This document shows, piece by piece, positions 1 through 11,006 of a stretch of 64,000 nucleotides of DNA. The first letter of the stretch is position 1. Each line of letters begins with the position of its first letter. The notes below the pieces were generated by a model, which saw only the letters and a program-made list of their open reading frames with translations, had not been told where the DNA came from and ran no database searches. This stretch comes from Gnetum montanum (Eukaryota; Streptophyta; Gnetopsida; Gnetales; Gnetaceae). The translations under genes were made by a program, and so were the position numbers. The stretch is taken from positions 288,252 to 352,251 of the forward strand of contig MNCI01011128.1 in the NCBI GenBank assembly GCA_015680685.1, written 5' to 3'.

Positions 1-3000
1 GATGGTGATACTCTGTCATGGACCGAAACGGCGATAAAGGTGTTTACCTCAACTAGCAACGTACGCGCTAGTGTGATGGGGCAAATCAGCTTCGACATAC
101 ATGAGTACCCCACCCGTTACGCTGATGCTTTCGAGAATTGCCAGAATCTTGGGTGGCTACATGACGATTGGACCTTGGATCTGCCCCTTACCATTGCACA
201 CGTGCAGAGGAAACTTCCTCCATTTCCTTTGCCATTTGGACCTGGTAAAACTGCTGCGTATTCTATTGTTGAGTGGTGTAATTGTGAATTGTGAATGTCG
301 CGTAATAGTGTTTTTGTTTGACATGTGTTTTACATTGTTCAGTCAGGGAATCCTGGGAGATTACCCTTACAATTTTCGGCCGCGAGGCGAATACCCTCCT
401 CTTCTGCTACGGCGACATCAAGGATGCACAACGCTGGCTCGGCCACGCGGCGGCCCCAGTTGCGGTGGTTACCAAGATACGAGAAGCGAGGCTAATGCAT
501 TTATTTTTAGCCGTGACCCCTGACATCCCTGCCAGTGAAATGTTAACGCTGGTCAACTCCTTCAACGAAAGGGCAGAGCATTTTTGCACGTGCGTGCATC
601 ACGTGCGTGTAAATTTTGACATTGATGCTTAGCTCTTTACAGACCTTTTCGGCGTCCCCTCTGACGGCCTTCCCATAGAGGAAAAGGCGAAGAGGAGTCT
701 CTCTTGTCAAGAGTGGCTGGAGGAGTGGGTAGGGATCAAGAAGGAGCCTAAAAGGATCCCTTGTGAAAGAATCCAACTAGAAATTGCCAAGACGATTTAT
801 CCCCTTTTCCGGGCTCGAGCTTTCCCCAAAACACTCTCGCAGGGGAGATTCTTTTCCATAGAGCAGACCTGTATTATGCGAGAGGTTATCGAAGAAGGGA
901 CATAGTTCAACTGGGCAGGCTATTTTGTTGAAGGGTTACACACTGAGATGATCAGGCTTCGCAAGAAGCTCAAGTCTCGTTTCAACGTGCATTACGTCTT
1001 CTTCATAGCCTGCCTTTGGCGTTTTGCTGAATTCTTGATCATCCAAAGGAATGGGGTCTGGGTGCAGCAAGACCAAGACCAGCTATCCAGACCTTGGATT
1101 ACCCATATTTTTAGCACTACCCGTGGACAGGATCCCCCGGAAGGGATTGGCGAATCTCTGTCTATAACGACCAGAGATTTGGCGGCGTCTCGAATGCGAG
1201 GCCCTGACAACGTAGGCGGGCTGATGCCCACTTACACTGGTGATGCCTCACGAGGGAAACGTTTGGTGACAGAAATTATAGAACCTTCAGCTTGGTGTAA
1301 AAGGCTTCATTTGACTGAGGCCTCTGTGAAGCCAGGGAGTGGCACAGGTCGAACCGTGGAAGTCAGAGTTCAGCGGAGTAAACCTCCGCCTGGTAAGCGT
1401 GGAAGAAATGTATTGAAAGTTGTATTACGCAATGTTTATTTAGGATATTTTGAATTGTATTAAGTGTATTATGTTATATGGCCAGAGAAAGTTACGGAGT
1501 AGCTAACCCCTGAAACAAGGGCAATGATATTAAGTCATGGGGAAGGGACCCCAGTTTTAGAAGAAGTGGCCCCAACTGTTAGGGTGAGCCACGCACAGAT
1601 TCTTGTGTGTGAGGAGGCCCCAGCTGTTGGGACAAGCGACGCACAGACTCTTGTGCGTGAGGAGAGGGAGGAGGTAGAAGATGTTGGTGGGCTCCCCACT
1701 GTTACTGGTAGAGGTAATGAGCATGTTGGAAACTTTGAAGAGTTCTATTAATAATTAGAGTTTCTAACTTGACTATGCTACAGGAGAGGAAGATATGTCC
1801 ACGTCCGCCACCATGAGCAGAGCATAGAGAGACTTTCCTGACAAGTTCGCCTTCATGAAAGGCGTTGTCAGCGATATGATCGAGCGCCTCGAGCGCGTCC
1901 ATCCTGAAGCTGGTACGTTGTAGCTATAATAGGTTTTTCTTATTATACAGTGGTAATGTTTCATATATATTGATAATGTTTGTTGTTATGAGCTCGCCTT
2001 CGATGGGACCCAATGGAGCCCATTGATTTGGACACAGTGGAGCCTCCATCTGATGGGGCAGTCGTGCCATGCCACATTTATGAAGATATGTGTAAATGTG
2101 CGTTACGCTTGACTCGCTCCTTATGGGAGAGTAAGGGTGTAAATGAAAATCTCTGGAAAAGGGTGCAGAGATTAGAGAAGAAGAATGAGTCTCTGACCAA
2201 AGAGGTCGGGGACCTAAAGTCGCGATGCGAGTTCCTACAGGCGCGGGACATGGGTGATGAGGACTGGCGTACTGCTGTTATTGACTACTCCCGTTATTGG
2301 ACCACAATCAAGAACAGCGTGTAAACCAGTCGGCCGTTGGTGGAGCAGCGGATGCAGATAGAGCTGTTAGCTCAGAAAAGCCAAGACTGGAGGGATTTCT
2401 GCGCAAGCGTGCAAGAATGGGGGCAGAAGGAAAAGGACCACAAACATTTGTATAAGCAAGAAAGTATCGCTTACCATCAGCATTACTGTGATCCTGCTGT
2501 CAAAGCTCAAAGCTTGCAAGTCTTCTTTGACGTCATTGGGGCATCCAAAGCCTTTAAGAAGTTGCAAGAGTAGGTGACTGTAAGTGCGTCCCCGGAAAGG
2601 GAGGTGAATCTCCCCGGGGGCGAGACTACTATGCCTACTTTCTTCCCTGACCCACCTCGTTGGACTAGCATGGAGAAAGGGAAGGTGAAGGTTGGAGCTG
2701 CTCTAGGAGATGGAGTGTGGTCTGACCTGACTAAGGATGAAATCATGGAGCGCCTATGGGCCGGCTTGGAAAAGCTTCCCTTTGCTGCGGAAGTAGGGCC
2801 ATCGCGAGTAAGTTTAATCATGACTAAGTCTAAATTTTTCTGATTGTGTTGTCAACTTTTGTTTTGCTAATATGTTCTTTGTATCTAGGTACCGGAAGAG
2901 GATAGAGAAGGCGAGCCAGCTGAGGAGCAAGTACAAGAAGAGGGGCGTAGTGATGAAGAGCGTCCTCCTATGGAGCCGGTGCTAGAGCAATAACCTTATG

Positions 3001-3122
3001 AAGAGGAAATTCCTCATGAAGGAATACTTCCCAGAAGAGCAGGCTCGCTAGAGGATGATTTATTAGGTCTAGAGCCGGACTTGAGAGATACTGGTGACAG
3101 TGGCATCAGAGGAGATGCATAA
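1..3122 (+). pseudogene. Antisense multi-exon accessory gene of element A, exons 2-7
   Basis: This is the A copy of the gene described in full at 18052-22463. Predicted exons are 1-244 (partial), 343-1392, 1486-1713, 1784-1912, 1993-2807 and 2889-3122. Introns of 70-98 bp have GT and AG ends at the same positions and phases as in B. Exon lengths differ from B only by multiples of three (1050 against 1047, 228 against 252, 129 against 189, 815 against 785). Exon 3 keeps shared segments such as LFTDLFG, YPLF and LSRPWI. Exon 6 is a coiled coil and exon 7 is acidic (PEEDREGEP). Seven in-frame stops are seen, at 630, 903, 1500, 1825, 2322, 2571 and 2991, and no frameshift within exons 3-7. Exon 1 lies outside the window. 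The strand is opposite to the gag of A. It is a decayed copy of a real gene; its function is unknown. Confidence 0.8.
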
Positions 3123-3302
3123 TTGTGGTTTACGCATGGTTTTATTAATTGGAGTCAACAATGGTTATGTGAATGACTGAAAGACTAGCTATAAGATCTT
3201 GTGACGATTTTAAATGTTATTTATTTTTTGTCTTTTGTGTTTTTATCTGCAAAGCGTAAGCGTAGTTGTTAATGATTTTGCTTAAGTTATGTTGCGACAG
3301 AA

Positions 3303-3443
3303 TGGAATTGCTAGTTTAAGGCCATAGTGGGCCGTCACTAGTTTTAGGCCATTGCGGGCCATCATGGGAGTTTGTGTAATCTGGAAACTAGTTTTAGGCC
3401 ATTGCGGGCCATGGCTAGTTTTAGGCCATTGCGGGCCACTTTG
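3303..3443 (-). repeat. GGCC..TAAACTAG motif array in element A
   Basis: Four copies of a motif reading, on the minus strand, roughly GGCCCGCAATGGCCTAAAAC followed by TAG lie between the end of protease and the end of the antisense gene. Element B has the same motif at the equivalent place (17630-17690) and on the far side of its antisense gene (22985-23205). Confidence 0.75.
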
Positions 3444-3672
3444 CGTAATATAGAGAGCGTAAGCGATGGTAATGTGCATTTTTGTGTAATTGGACTAAAG
3501 TGATCAAAAGACGTAAATAGCGTACATAAGGGAAATGGAATAGCGTAAGGAATGGCAAGCATAAACATTGAAAATTTCTGTAGCGTAAATATGTATTGGA
3601 TGAAAGTGGACTGCTAAGTGTAAACAGTGATAATTGGTAAAAACATAATAATGCGCGTAAATGCCATTCAGT
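3444..3672. other. Spacer with GCGTAA-type short repeats
   Basis: No gene was seen. The stretch is rich in short GCGTAA or AGCGTA words that recur in the LTR of A and, as GCGTATACGC, throughout B. It separates the motif array from the protease stop. Confidence 0.5.
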
Positions 3673-4458
3673 TCAACCGCTAATTCGCAATTGTTTCTTA
3701 ATGGCCTTTACGTTCATTGTTGCATAAGGGTGGAGGGATTTACAGTCTGCATCCTCCATGCCGCCATCCTGAAATGGCAGGTTGGCCCAGGCTAGACTTT
3801 CATCGTTGGTTTCGGTTTGTTGAGGGATTTGGAGATGGGTCTGATCATCCGATGTTTCTATCTCCGAACCCTGCACTTCTTCAATATTGTTGACAGTCCT
3901 GGGGGTGATTTCATCACCGCGTATTACGACCTCCCATCCTGCATAGGGTAGGTGTATTTTCTGATGTATCAGTGATGAAACCGCCCTCAGCTGGGCTAAC
4001 CAGGACCTCCCTAAGATCAAGTTGAACCCAGGCATCTCCTCGATGACTAGGAATGTGGCATCCGTTGGGAATTGATTCCCTGCTACAAACTCGATACACA
4101 CTGTCCCCTTGACCTGAACCCTTGCTCCATTGAACGACTTTATGCATGTTGTCGTTGTGGGACTGATCTAGTCGACCAGACCCAACCTATCCACGATGGG
4201 GTAAGGAATGACATTTGCAGCTATGCCATTGTCCACGTGCACCCTCCGAATTCGGTATTGACCAACCTGAATGGTGATGAACATGGGTTCAGTTGTCACC
4301 TGACCTTTCTCAGGATCATCTTTGATGGACTCATCATGAAAGGTCAGCGAGGTGGGCTTAGGTTGCTCAGCTTCGGAAGGAAACATGATAGCGTGTATCG
4401 CTTCCTCCTCCGCTGGTAAGCTTTCATCCATAGGTATGGATGTCAGCATGTGGACCAT
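3673..4458 (-). pseudogene. Retropepsin-type protease domain of element A
   Basis: This is the aspartic protease that would mature the Gag-Pol polyprotein inside the particle. The frame reads MFITIQVGQYRIRRVHVDNG at the active-site strand, where DNG stands in place of D-S/T-G. It continues to the conserved LILGRSWLAQL segment near the end of the fold. One in-frame stop near 4170 splits it; the frame is otherwise the same on both sides. It corresponds to 16708-17502 of B, where the active-site strand reads HVDDGATKNVVPYPI. The C-terminal tail after the fold is acidic and poorly conserved. The domain joins directly to the gag reading region upstream, as expected for a gag-protease polyprotein. 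Confidence 0.8.
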
Positions 4459-4473
4459 AGCCTCATGGTGTTC

Positions 4474-7462
4474 TTAGGATGTCATAAGCAGGTCATAGAG
4501 GCCCAGCGTTGTATTTTTTTGTTTCAGAGCCCGTTTGACCTGCGTAAACACGTCGAGGAGATTCCTCTCTCGGCTAGGTTTTTTATTCCCCTTGTCTTCT
4601 TCCATTGGTCCCAAGAGACGAATCTCCCGAGGTCGAATGATGTCAGTCGGGCGGTTGTTCTTTTTCTTGCTGAGAGGAGGTGGTTGCATTTCTACACCTT
4701 TATCCTGCCTCTGAGGTACAGGCGAAGGCACAGAGGCCAGGGGCCTAGGCTTAGGGAAGCCGAGCATAAAGTGGTCTTTTGTAGTGTTAACAGATGTGTC
4801 CTCTCCCTTTTGTTTGTCAGGTGATGGTTGGCGGTTTTGGTTAGAGGCCTGCCCCTACGTGAGAGGAGTAGTCAGTGGTTTTGGTGCCCTGAGAATGAAA
4901 GGCGCCCTAGGCGTGGGCGCGGACGAGGCCGCGACTTTACTGTTACTACGTGGCTGAGTGGCATTCTGAGAAGGTACCCGAATGATGAAGGGTGGCCTTG
5001 AGACACCACTAGCTGTCGATGAAAGGTTTGCACCCCTTGGTGAGTTGGTAGGTACATGCAAAACAAAAGGTTGTTTGGGTGGTACCTTCCTCTCACTGTC
5101 CGTACTCACCACATTGATTATATAGGGTGCATTGTTTGCGTTCAACGGATCCTTATACACGTGCAATGCTTGGTTTTTCGGACGCGTTGGACTAATGTCG
5201 TCTACTTTCAGATAACGGTCATCGATCATGCGTTGAATGTCGTCCTTCAATGCCCAGCAGTAGTCTGTGTCGTGACCACACAACTAATGGTAGTCACAGA
5301 AACGGTCCAGCCTGAAAGATTTCGGAACTGGTGGTTCATTAGGTAGGGCTAAAGAAAGATTCTTCAGCAGTTCACAATGACGTCTGTGATGCTTCAGAGC
5401 TTCTTCGGATACCCTTTTGGGTTGAATGTATCCTTCCCCTAACAATTGTTTCAATAGTTCTGAGTGTTTTACAGGCAGGGCTGTATACTTTGAGCGATCT
5501 TTACGCTCAAAGTTTGGTTTTGGCTGGGGGGCCCTTCAGGGGCAGCTGTGTCTTGGCTGGTGCTGCCTGCACTAGCCGTGGTCTCAAGAGGCGTTGTAGG
5601 TGCCTTCTTGATCTTGTTTTTTATGCCCTCAGCCAATGCAGCTACTGTCGTTGTCTTCGCTTTACCTTTGTCCTTGCCTTTGTTGTGAGCGTTCTTGTAG
5701 GCGACATACATCGGGTCTTTGCTGGCCTCTGCAGCATCTTGGATGCTTTTAGTTTGGGCGAAGGCCTGATGTAAGGAGTTAGGGGAAAGATAATATAGCT
5801 TTGACTTGATAAATTCATTGAATGCTCCTTTGAAGATGGCCAGTAAGTGTGGCTCCGCGATTGGCTCACGGATTTCATTCAAAGTGGCACTCCAGCGCTG
5901 TATGAACTTTTGGACTGGTTCGAGGGGGTCTTGTTTCACTCCCATGAGTTGATCTAACATGACTTCCAACTTTAAGTTGTATTTAAAGCAAGTCATGAAT
6001 TGTGTCAGAAGCTCTTCCAAGGTTGAAATGGAAGAGCGTGGGAGGGCTCGATACCAATCTAGAGCTTTCCCTGTCAAAGACATAGCAAAGATGTGGATAA
6101 TCGTGTGAGACCACTGCTGCAACAACAAGGATTCGGATCTGAAGGTGACCAAGTAAGAGTTAGGATCCCCCTCCCCATTATACTTGGTAAAATGAGGTAA
6201 GGACATCCCTGGTGGCAACGGCAGCATGGGGACCGCTGGACTAATAGGATCATATTGGTAGAAGTCCATGATCTGTATAGTGTCTGAGCCAACGGCCTTA
6301 AGACACCTAACCTCCTCAGTGAGGGTTTGAATAAGTAAAAAGGCTTGATCCAGACCTGTTGATGGAGGTGTCTGTGCAGGAGGAGCAGGGGGCTGACCTG
6401 GAAAAGCTGTGCCATGCAGTGGAAATGGTGGGATGGTTTGGCTGGTAGATGGTGGGGCAGGGATCCCTGCAGGCAGGGGGGCCTATGAGGACCACCACCC
6501 ACCGGTTTGGGAAGAGAGGTTAGCCACCGCCTGCTGCGCAGGATAAGGATAGGGATATTGCGGGACCATCTGCAGAATATGCATTGCGGGTGCAACCGAG
6601 GGTTGCACACCATATACCGCAGACTGGTTATGTTGTCCCACGGGGATGGTCCACTGACTCGTGGCAGGCTGTTGGATGGATGTCTGTGGTTGTACGATGA
6701 TGGTGATTTGCTGGGTTGGGGGGGCGGAAGCGATAAAGTCTGCACTGGGCAAGTTGTAGATATGGGATGGGGTTCGATCTGAGGGATGAAATAGGGCGCG
6801 GTGGATGCTGGAACCACCGACGGAATGCTAAGCACACGCAGTGATGAAACCGCCCCCATGTTATTGTGGGGTATTTGCACTTCCAGCCCAGATGGCTGCG
6901 CAGTGGCTTGTGGGACAACGAGAATGTGGGTTTGTGTGGTCATGGCTGGATGAAGAGGGGCGGCTTCTCCGTTGTAAGGAAAAAGAGGATTTATGTACGT
7001 ATGGGGGCTCAGAGTATGGTATGAATGTTCAGACTGGGCCGCAAATTCATCATCCTCTTCCTCCCCGTTTTGGGGCTCCAGCATAGCCCGTGTAGCCTGG
7101 CTCTTAGCCATGACCAACTGCGTTATAATTTCATGATAATGTTCTGTTAAAGGAATGATATCATAGGCTGTTGGGGTAAAATCTTGATCCCCTCGGTGGA
7201 TCATCTCAAAATTTCGCTTTGCTTCGATCTCGGCTCGGCTAAGAGCAAGCTTCGCCTGGATCTTGACGCAAATGAAGTTGTATTCCTCAGGGGTCACAAC
7301 AGTAAATACTGGGTCTTTGCCCTGCAATCTCAATGACCGACGCGATGGTCCCTGAGGCCCTGCTGCACCAGAAGCTAGTCTAGTGACAGCGATATGTTTC
7401 ACAGATGTGGCACCCAAATCAGCGGCGACCATGGTGGTTGTGGTTGTGTAAAATGAATCCAT
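4474..7462 (-). pseudogene. gag region of element A (capsid, zinc knuckle, linker)
   Basis: This would be the structural Gag polyprotein forming the retrotransposon particle. The start at 7462 gives an N-terminus with SLRLQGKDP, matching SLRLQGRNP in B. The retrotransposon gag domain lies near 6269-5700 (YNGEGDPNSYLVTF, ALDWYRALP, LTQFMTCFKYN). A zinc-knuckle-like block near 5283 (HDTDYCWALKDDIQRMI) matches CDYHQRNGRGTDYC of B. It is followed by a proline-rich linker with repeated units of the form P-F-[VI]-[LI]-x-[VA]-P near 5080-4870 and a basic segment near 4767-4474. Several frameshifts and stops break the frame, for example around 6750-6270 and 5460-5290. It is a decayed copy, not functional as it stands. 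Confidence 0.85.
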
Positions 7463-7696
7463 TGGTCAAGTAGGTTAATCGACAATAAACGAATAGATCT
7501 GAAAGAAAAAACAATGAACAAAGAAGATCGCGATTAGGCTTTCTACCCTGTAGGATCCCAAAGGAATTGTTAAAGTAACCAATCTACACCACACAAGTTT
7601 TCGTAAACTTCCCTAGAGGTATTACGTTTACGTTTCGGAGACACGGGTACAAATCACTTACAGGGCTACCCATAAAAATATGAATCGAAGCCAAGG
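7463..7696 (-). other. Leader of element A
   Basis: This is the short untranslated leader between primer site and gag start. No gene was seen. Unlike B it lacks the long 44/46-bp tandem array. Confidence 0.5.
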
Positions 7697-7713
7697 CCCT
7701 CCTTCTAGCACCA
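7697..7713 (-). other. Primer binding site of element A
   Basis: On the minus strand it reads TGGTGCTAGAAGGAGGG, six bases after the LTR end (TTACA at 7720). B has TGGCGCTAGAAAGAGGG in the same place. The T for C at position 4 looks like CpG decay. The priming tRNA was not assigned. Confidence 0.75.
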
Positions 7714-7719
7714 GAAAAC

Positions 7720-9101
7720 TGTAACGACAGAAAATGTCGGTAGCTGGAATACCAAACAAAATCCGTATATACAGTCTTAACCATGGATCCATGTGAGGGC
7801 TATGCTGGAGAAAACGAATTCGCAATGCCCTGAACGGTCTTGTCGATCAGACAGGGACTTACTAAATCATTAAACCGATGGAGATTATGAATATTTCGTG
7901 GAACAATTTGATTCGACGAGTCGTGAAATGAGAGAAAAACGATGTAGATAAATTGTAATAATGATAACGTTAACACGATAAAAGGAATCAGACACCAGAG
8001 AAACGCGTGATTTCAAGATCTATGCTTTGACCTGAAAAAATGAGTATTGTGTATACCAAGTTACACTGGGGAGACCCCGACTATCTTGTGTGAAACAAAC
8101 ACAAAATAACAAGGAAACTGTCTAAGCAGAAGTACAGAATGGAGTCCGATCTACCTCGTAGGCCAGAGATGGGATGCAAGGAAGGTCAAGTTCTGACGTC
8201 TATCGATCAACTGCTTTTGATCAATAAAGCTCGCAAGCCACACCAGATGATCTCTCGATCTCTAATCTACTCCTTTTGCCTTGGGTAGTCTCTACTCGGA
8301 ACTGAGGTATTTATAAGTTTGACAACATGTGGAGAAGGCATGGCTGTGATGACGCGTGTTTCAAACCTTTCGGAAGATCGTTGACTTGACCATCCTTGTG
8401 TTGAAATTTGTGACTACACACAATACGCGCATCTGTGTATTGTGCGTATGAATAACAAATATGGATCGAGCATGTCTCAGTTGATTTTGGGCTACATTAC
8501 GCTTGTACGCATTGCATCGCGTGCAAGAGTGTAATAAAGCACAAAAGTAATGGACTCAAGTTGCTTTACGCTCGTTCACGCTGCCAAGCGTAGTAAAGCG
8601 TAAACAATGATTAACTTGACGATGGATTATGCTGACATCCGCTGCGTTGCGTAACGAGCGTAAGGTGATCAATCTGCACAAAAGAGAAAAGAGTTAATCT
8701 GTTGCGCTTCCTTTGGATTCTCTTTGACATTTTCGAAGCTCATTACACTGCCTTGCGTAACAGAGCGTAAATCTGCTCTTGGACAAAAGACTTAGCGGAA
8801 TACACAAGAAATTGCATATTACGCTACTTAGGCCTTTAAGCTTCGCCAAATCTACTGAAGTAAACCACCTTCTAATATCAGACTATGTTACGCTAAGCGT
8901 CATTACGCTATGTTGCGTACTATAACGTAAAGATGGAAAGCATAGTAAGATAGGAAATCTGCAAAAGGAAACTAAAGTCTTGATGCCATGCACCTCTTTG
9001 CCTTGCCTTGCCTTGTTTTCCTTTCTGGAATTCTGTCATGTACTTTTTTCTGAATCGCGAATCTTCGCCTGAGGCCGACTCGCAATTTTCACGGTGTTTC
9101 A
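7720..9101 (-). mobile_element. 5' LTR of element A
   Basis: The minus-strand sequence begins TGAAACACCGTG at 9101 and ends GTTACA at 7720, about 1382 bp, just before the primer site. It contains a TATA-like TATAAATA at 8315-8308 and a tract rich in GCGTAA and TTACGC words (about 8440-8930). The flank at 9102 is the interrupted LTR of element C. No second LTR is in the window, so age cannot be estimated. Confidence 0.75.
8308..8315 (-). promoter_or_regulatory. TATA-like box in LTR of A
   Basis: TATAAATA on the minus strand inside the 5' LTR, in the orientation needed to transcribe gag. This is a motif match only. Confidence 0.5.
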
Positions 9102-9220
9102 TCTAGAACAAAGGGCATTGCCTATAATTTATAGAAGACGAGGCAAGACACGATATCATGCACGTGATATCGCGTGGAAGATGTGATATCATGTACGCGA
9201 TATCGCGGCTCATCATACCC
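9102..9220 (-). mobile_element. 3' LTR fragment of element C, U3 tip
   Basis: On the minus strand it begins TGATGAGCCGCGATATCGC at 9220, matching the start of the right LTR of C at 38369. It carries the same GATATC cluster and the same segment around a TATA-like ATAAATTATA. Similarity stops at 9101/9102, where element A was inserted. The rest of this LTR is beyond the left edge of the window. Confidence 0.8.
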
Positions 9221-9240
9221 TCATGACTGAATGAAAACTT
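9221..9240 (-). other. Polypurine tract of element C
   Basis: On the minus strand CAGTCATGAGGGTA lies directly before the LTR start TGATGAGCC. Element E has CAGTCATGGGGGTA before its LTR at 44462. Confidence 0.7.
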
Positions 9241-11006
9241 ATCCTCGAGTTCCTTAAAAAATATTGGGAAGGTATGGGATTATTGACTTGAATGACACTA
9301 TTGGTGAATGGGGTGACACGTGAACGAATCATCATTACAATACATGGCAATATTAGTGTTCATGACCACAACAGTGAACACTATACACATTTGACATCCA
9401 ACCTTATTTGGCAACTGAGAGAGAAGAAAAGAAGAAGGTGTGTTGCTGCCGATGCCAGGATTATGCCTTCCATTGTCCATCCATAACTGCGCCATCAATC
9501 TTGTTCCTTGCATAACTGTTCCAGCACCAGTCCATCCTTAGTGTTTCCTCTAGATCCAGTCCATTGTTGTAAGATTGACATCTGCACATACAACACAATC
9601 TCATATTAGCAAGGATAAATATATCACAATGTAGTTGATACCTTGCCTCAGTGTAAGGTCCATTGGCTGAGCTGTGATATGGCTAATATGGATTCTGGAG
9701 ATATAACACTGGTGACTAACCAAGGTGTACAGGTTAGGATAAAATTAAAAAAATTGGACCAGGACCCCCATGACTAAGAGAAATCCTCCGGTAGTGATAG
9801 AATGGAAAAAGATAAGGAATAAGAAAGATGGAGAAAAAGAAATAACGTCAACGCCATTAAATGGATGTCAAAAGTGGGATTGAACAAAACAAATGTTTAA
9901 GGAAAATAAGTTAACTGATGCACCAAATAGGAATTCCAGTGGGTCCTCCCCAAAGCAAGCTCATGCCCGTTATGCCCTGACAAACCCACATTCAAAGAGT
10001 CCATAGGCTCTGGAAATGTCACTCGGAAGCAAGAGTTAAAGTCTTAACCACAAGAATTTACCAAAAAGAAAACAATGTATTAATCAAAATATAGACTACT
10101 CATACAACTAGCAATGAGGTGGAAAATAGAGAAAGAATGATGGAAAGAAGAGAATGGAATGGAGTCCCAAAAACAAGGTGGTGTACAGCCCCTTGTGTAT
10201 TTATGGTTAATGTGACTGAGTAGATCCCATTCCAAATCTAGCCTCAAATAATCCACATCCAGTGACTTCACATTAATACACTTGGCCAATCTATCCACTT
10301 GAAGTAACAAGAATGCTTCTACCAAAGAGTCACCACCATTCCGAGGAAACGAAAAAGAAAAAAGTAGGAAGTGAGAAAGGGCCTTAGTTAGAGGAAACAT
10401 GTTTTTTTAGTTCCATAACCAGTGCTTGTAGCCTAGATGATTATTTTTTCTAAGGGACGTGCTTTGAATTCTTATGTTTCATCTTTTTTTTTTTTGCGTG
10501 AGAACCACACCATGCAAAGACTTATTATTTTTATTAGCTCAACTTCCCGATAATGGAGCAATGTCAAAATGGTAAGGAAAAATCAAGAAGAAAACATCCA
10601 AGCACCCAAGAGAATGGCCCCTTGAAGTCACACCCTTTTCAGTCCTTAAGTCCTTCCTCAATTTACGAAATGGCCAATCACCAATTCATTAATAGTTTTA
10701 TTATTAAGAAAGGGACCATACAATTCCAAGCCAAGAGAGACCATAGAAATTTATGAATGCATGGATGACGTGAACACATTGCCTACTATATCAAAAGAGC
10801 CATACCTTAGTATCAACATTATAACTCCAAGGTAAAAACCAAACATTAGCAATCAATAAAATATAGTTCATACCACCATCAGGAGCACTTATTAGGTGAC
10901 AAACCTAACAAAACAAACAAACACACAAAGAAAAGATAAAGAAATTTGTAAAACAAAAATTTTAAAAAAAAGGAACTGAGGGCCTTACATGATCAGTAAA
11001 GATGGC
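9241..11006 (-). other. 3' untranslated region of element C, distal part
   Basis: No credible gene was seen. The right part (about 10480-11006) is homologous to 57400-58062 in element D (same order of words such as GTGAGAATCACACCATGCAAA). A central part (about 9940-10020) matches, inverted, about 40480-40560 of element E. The stretch ends at 11006, where element B was inserted; the continuation is at 31205. Confidence 0.7.
11002..11006. repeat. Target-site duplication of B, left copy
   Basis: ATGGC here and GTGGC at 31205-31209 flank element B. Element D has an uninterrupted GATCAGCATAGGTGGCCATC at the same place, so the original target was GTGGC and the left copy has one G-to-A change. Confidence 0.75.

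Larger units (their letters stand above)
1..9101 (-). mobile_element. Element A: Tat/Ogre-like Ty3/gypsy retrotransposon, 5' part
   Basis: Read on the minus strand from 9101 the order is 5' LTR (9101-7720), primer site (7713-7697), gag from 7462, zinc-knuckle and linker region, protease (about 4458-3673), a short motif array (3443-3303), and then a gene on the opposite strand (3122 back to 1). Reverse transcriptase and the 3' LTR would lie left of position 1. The element belongs to the same family as B: gag, protease, primer site, LTR tip and the antisense gene all match. It was inserted into the LTR of the Athila-like element C, whose sequence resumes at 9102. The LTR tip next to C reads TGAAACACCGTG on the minus strand, close to TGAAACACCACA of B. 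Confidence 0.85.

Noticed and set aside
1-3122. A host gene into which element A was inserted
   Set aside because: The same gene with the same introns is found in the same antisense place of B, so it belongs to the element family.
6307-6918. Several open frames on both strands in gag of A
   Set aside because: They are low-complexity Pro/Gln-rich gag sequence read in other frames after frameshifts.
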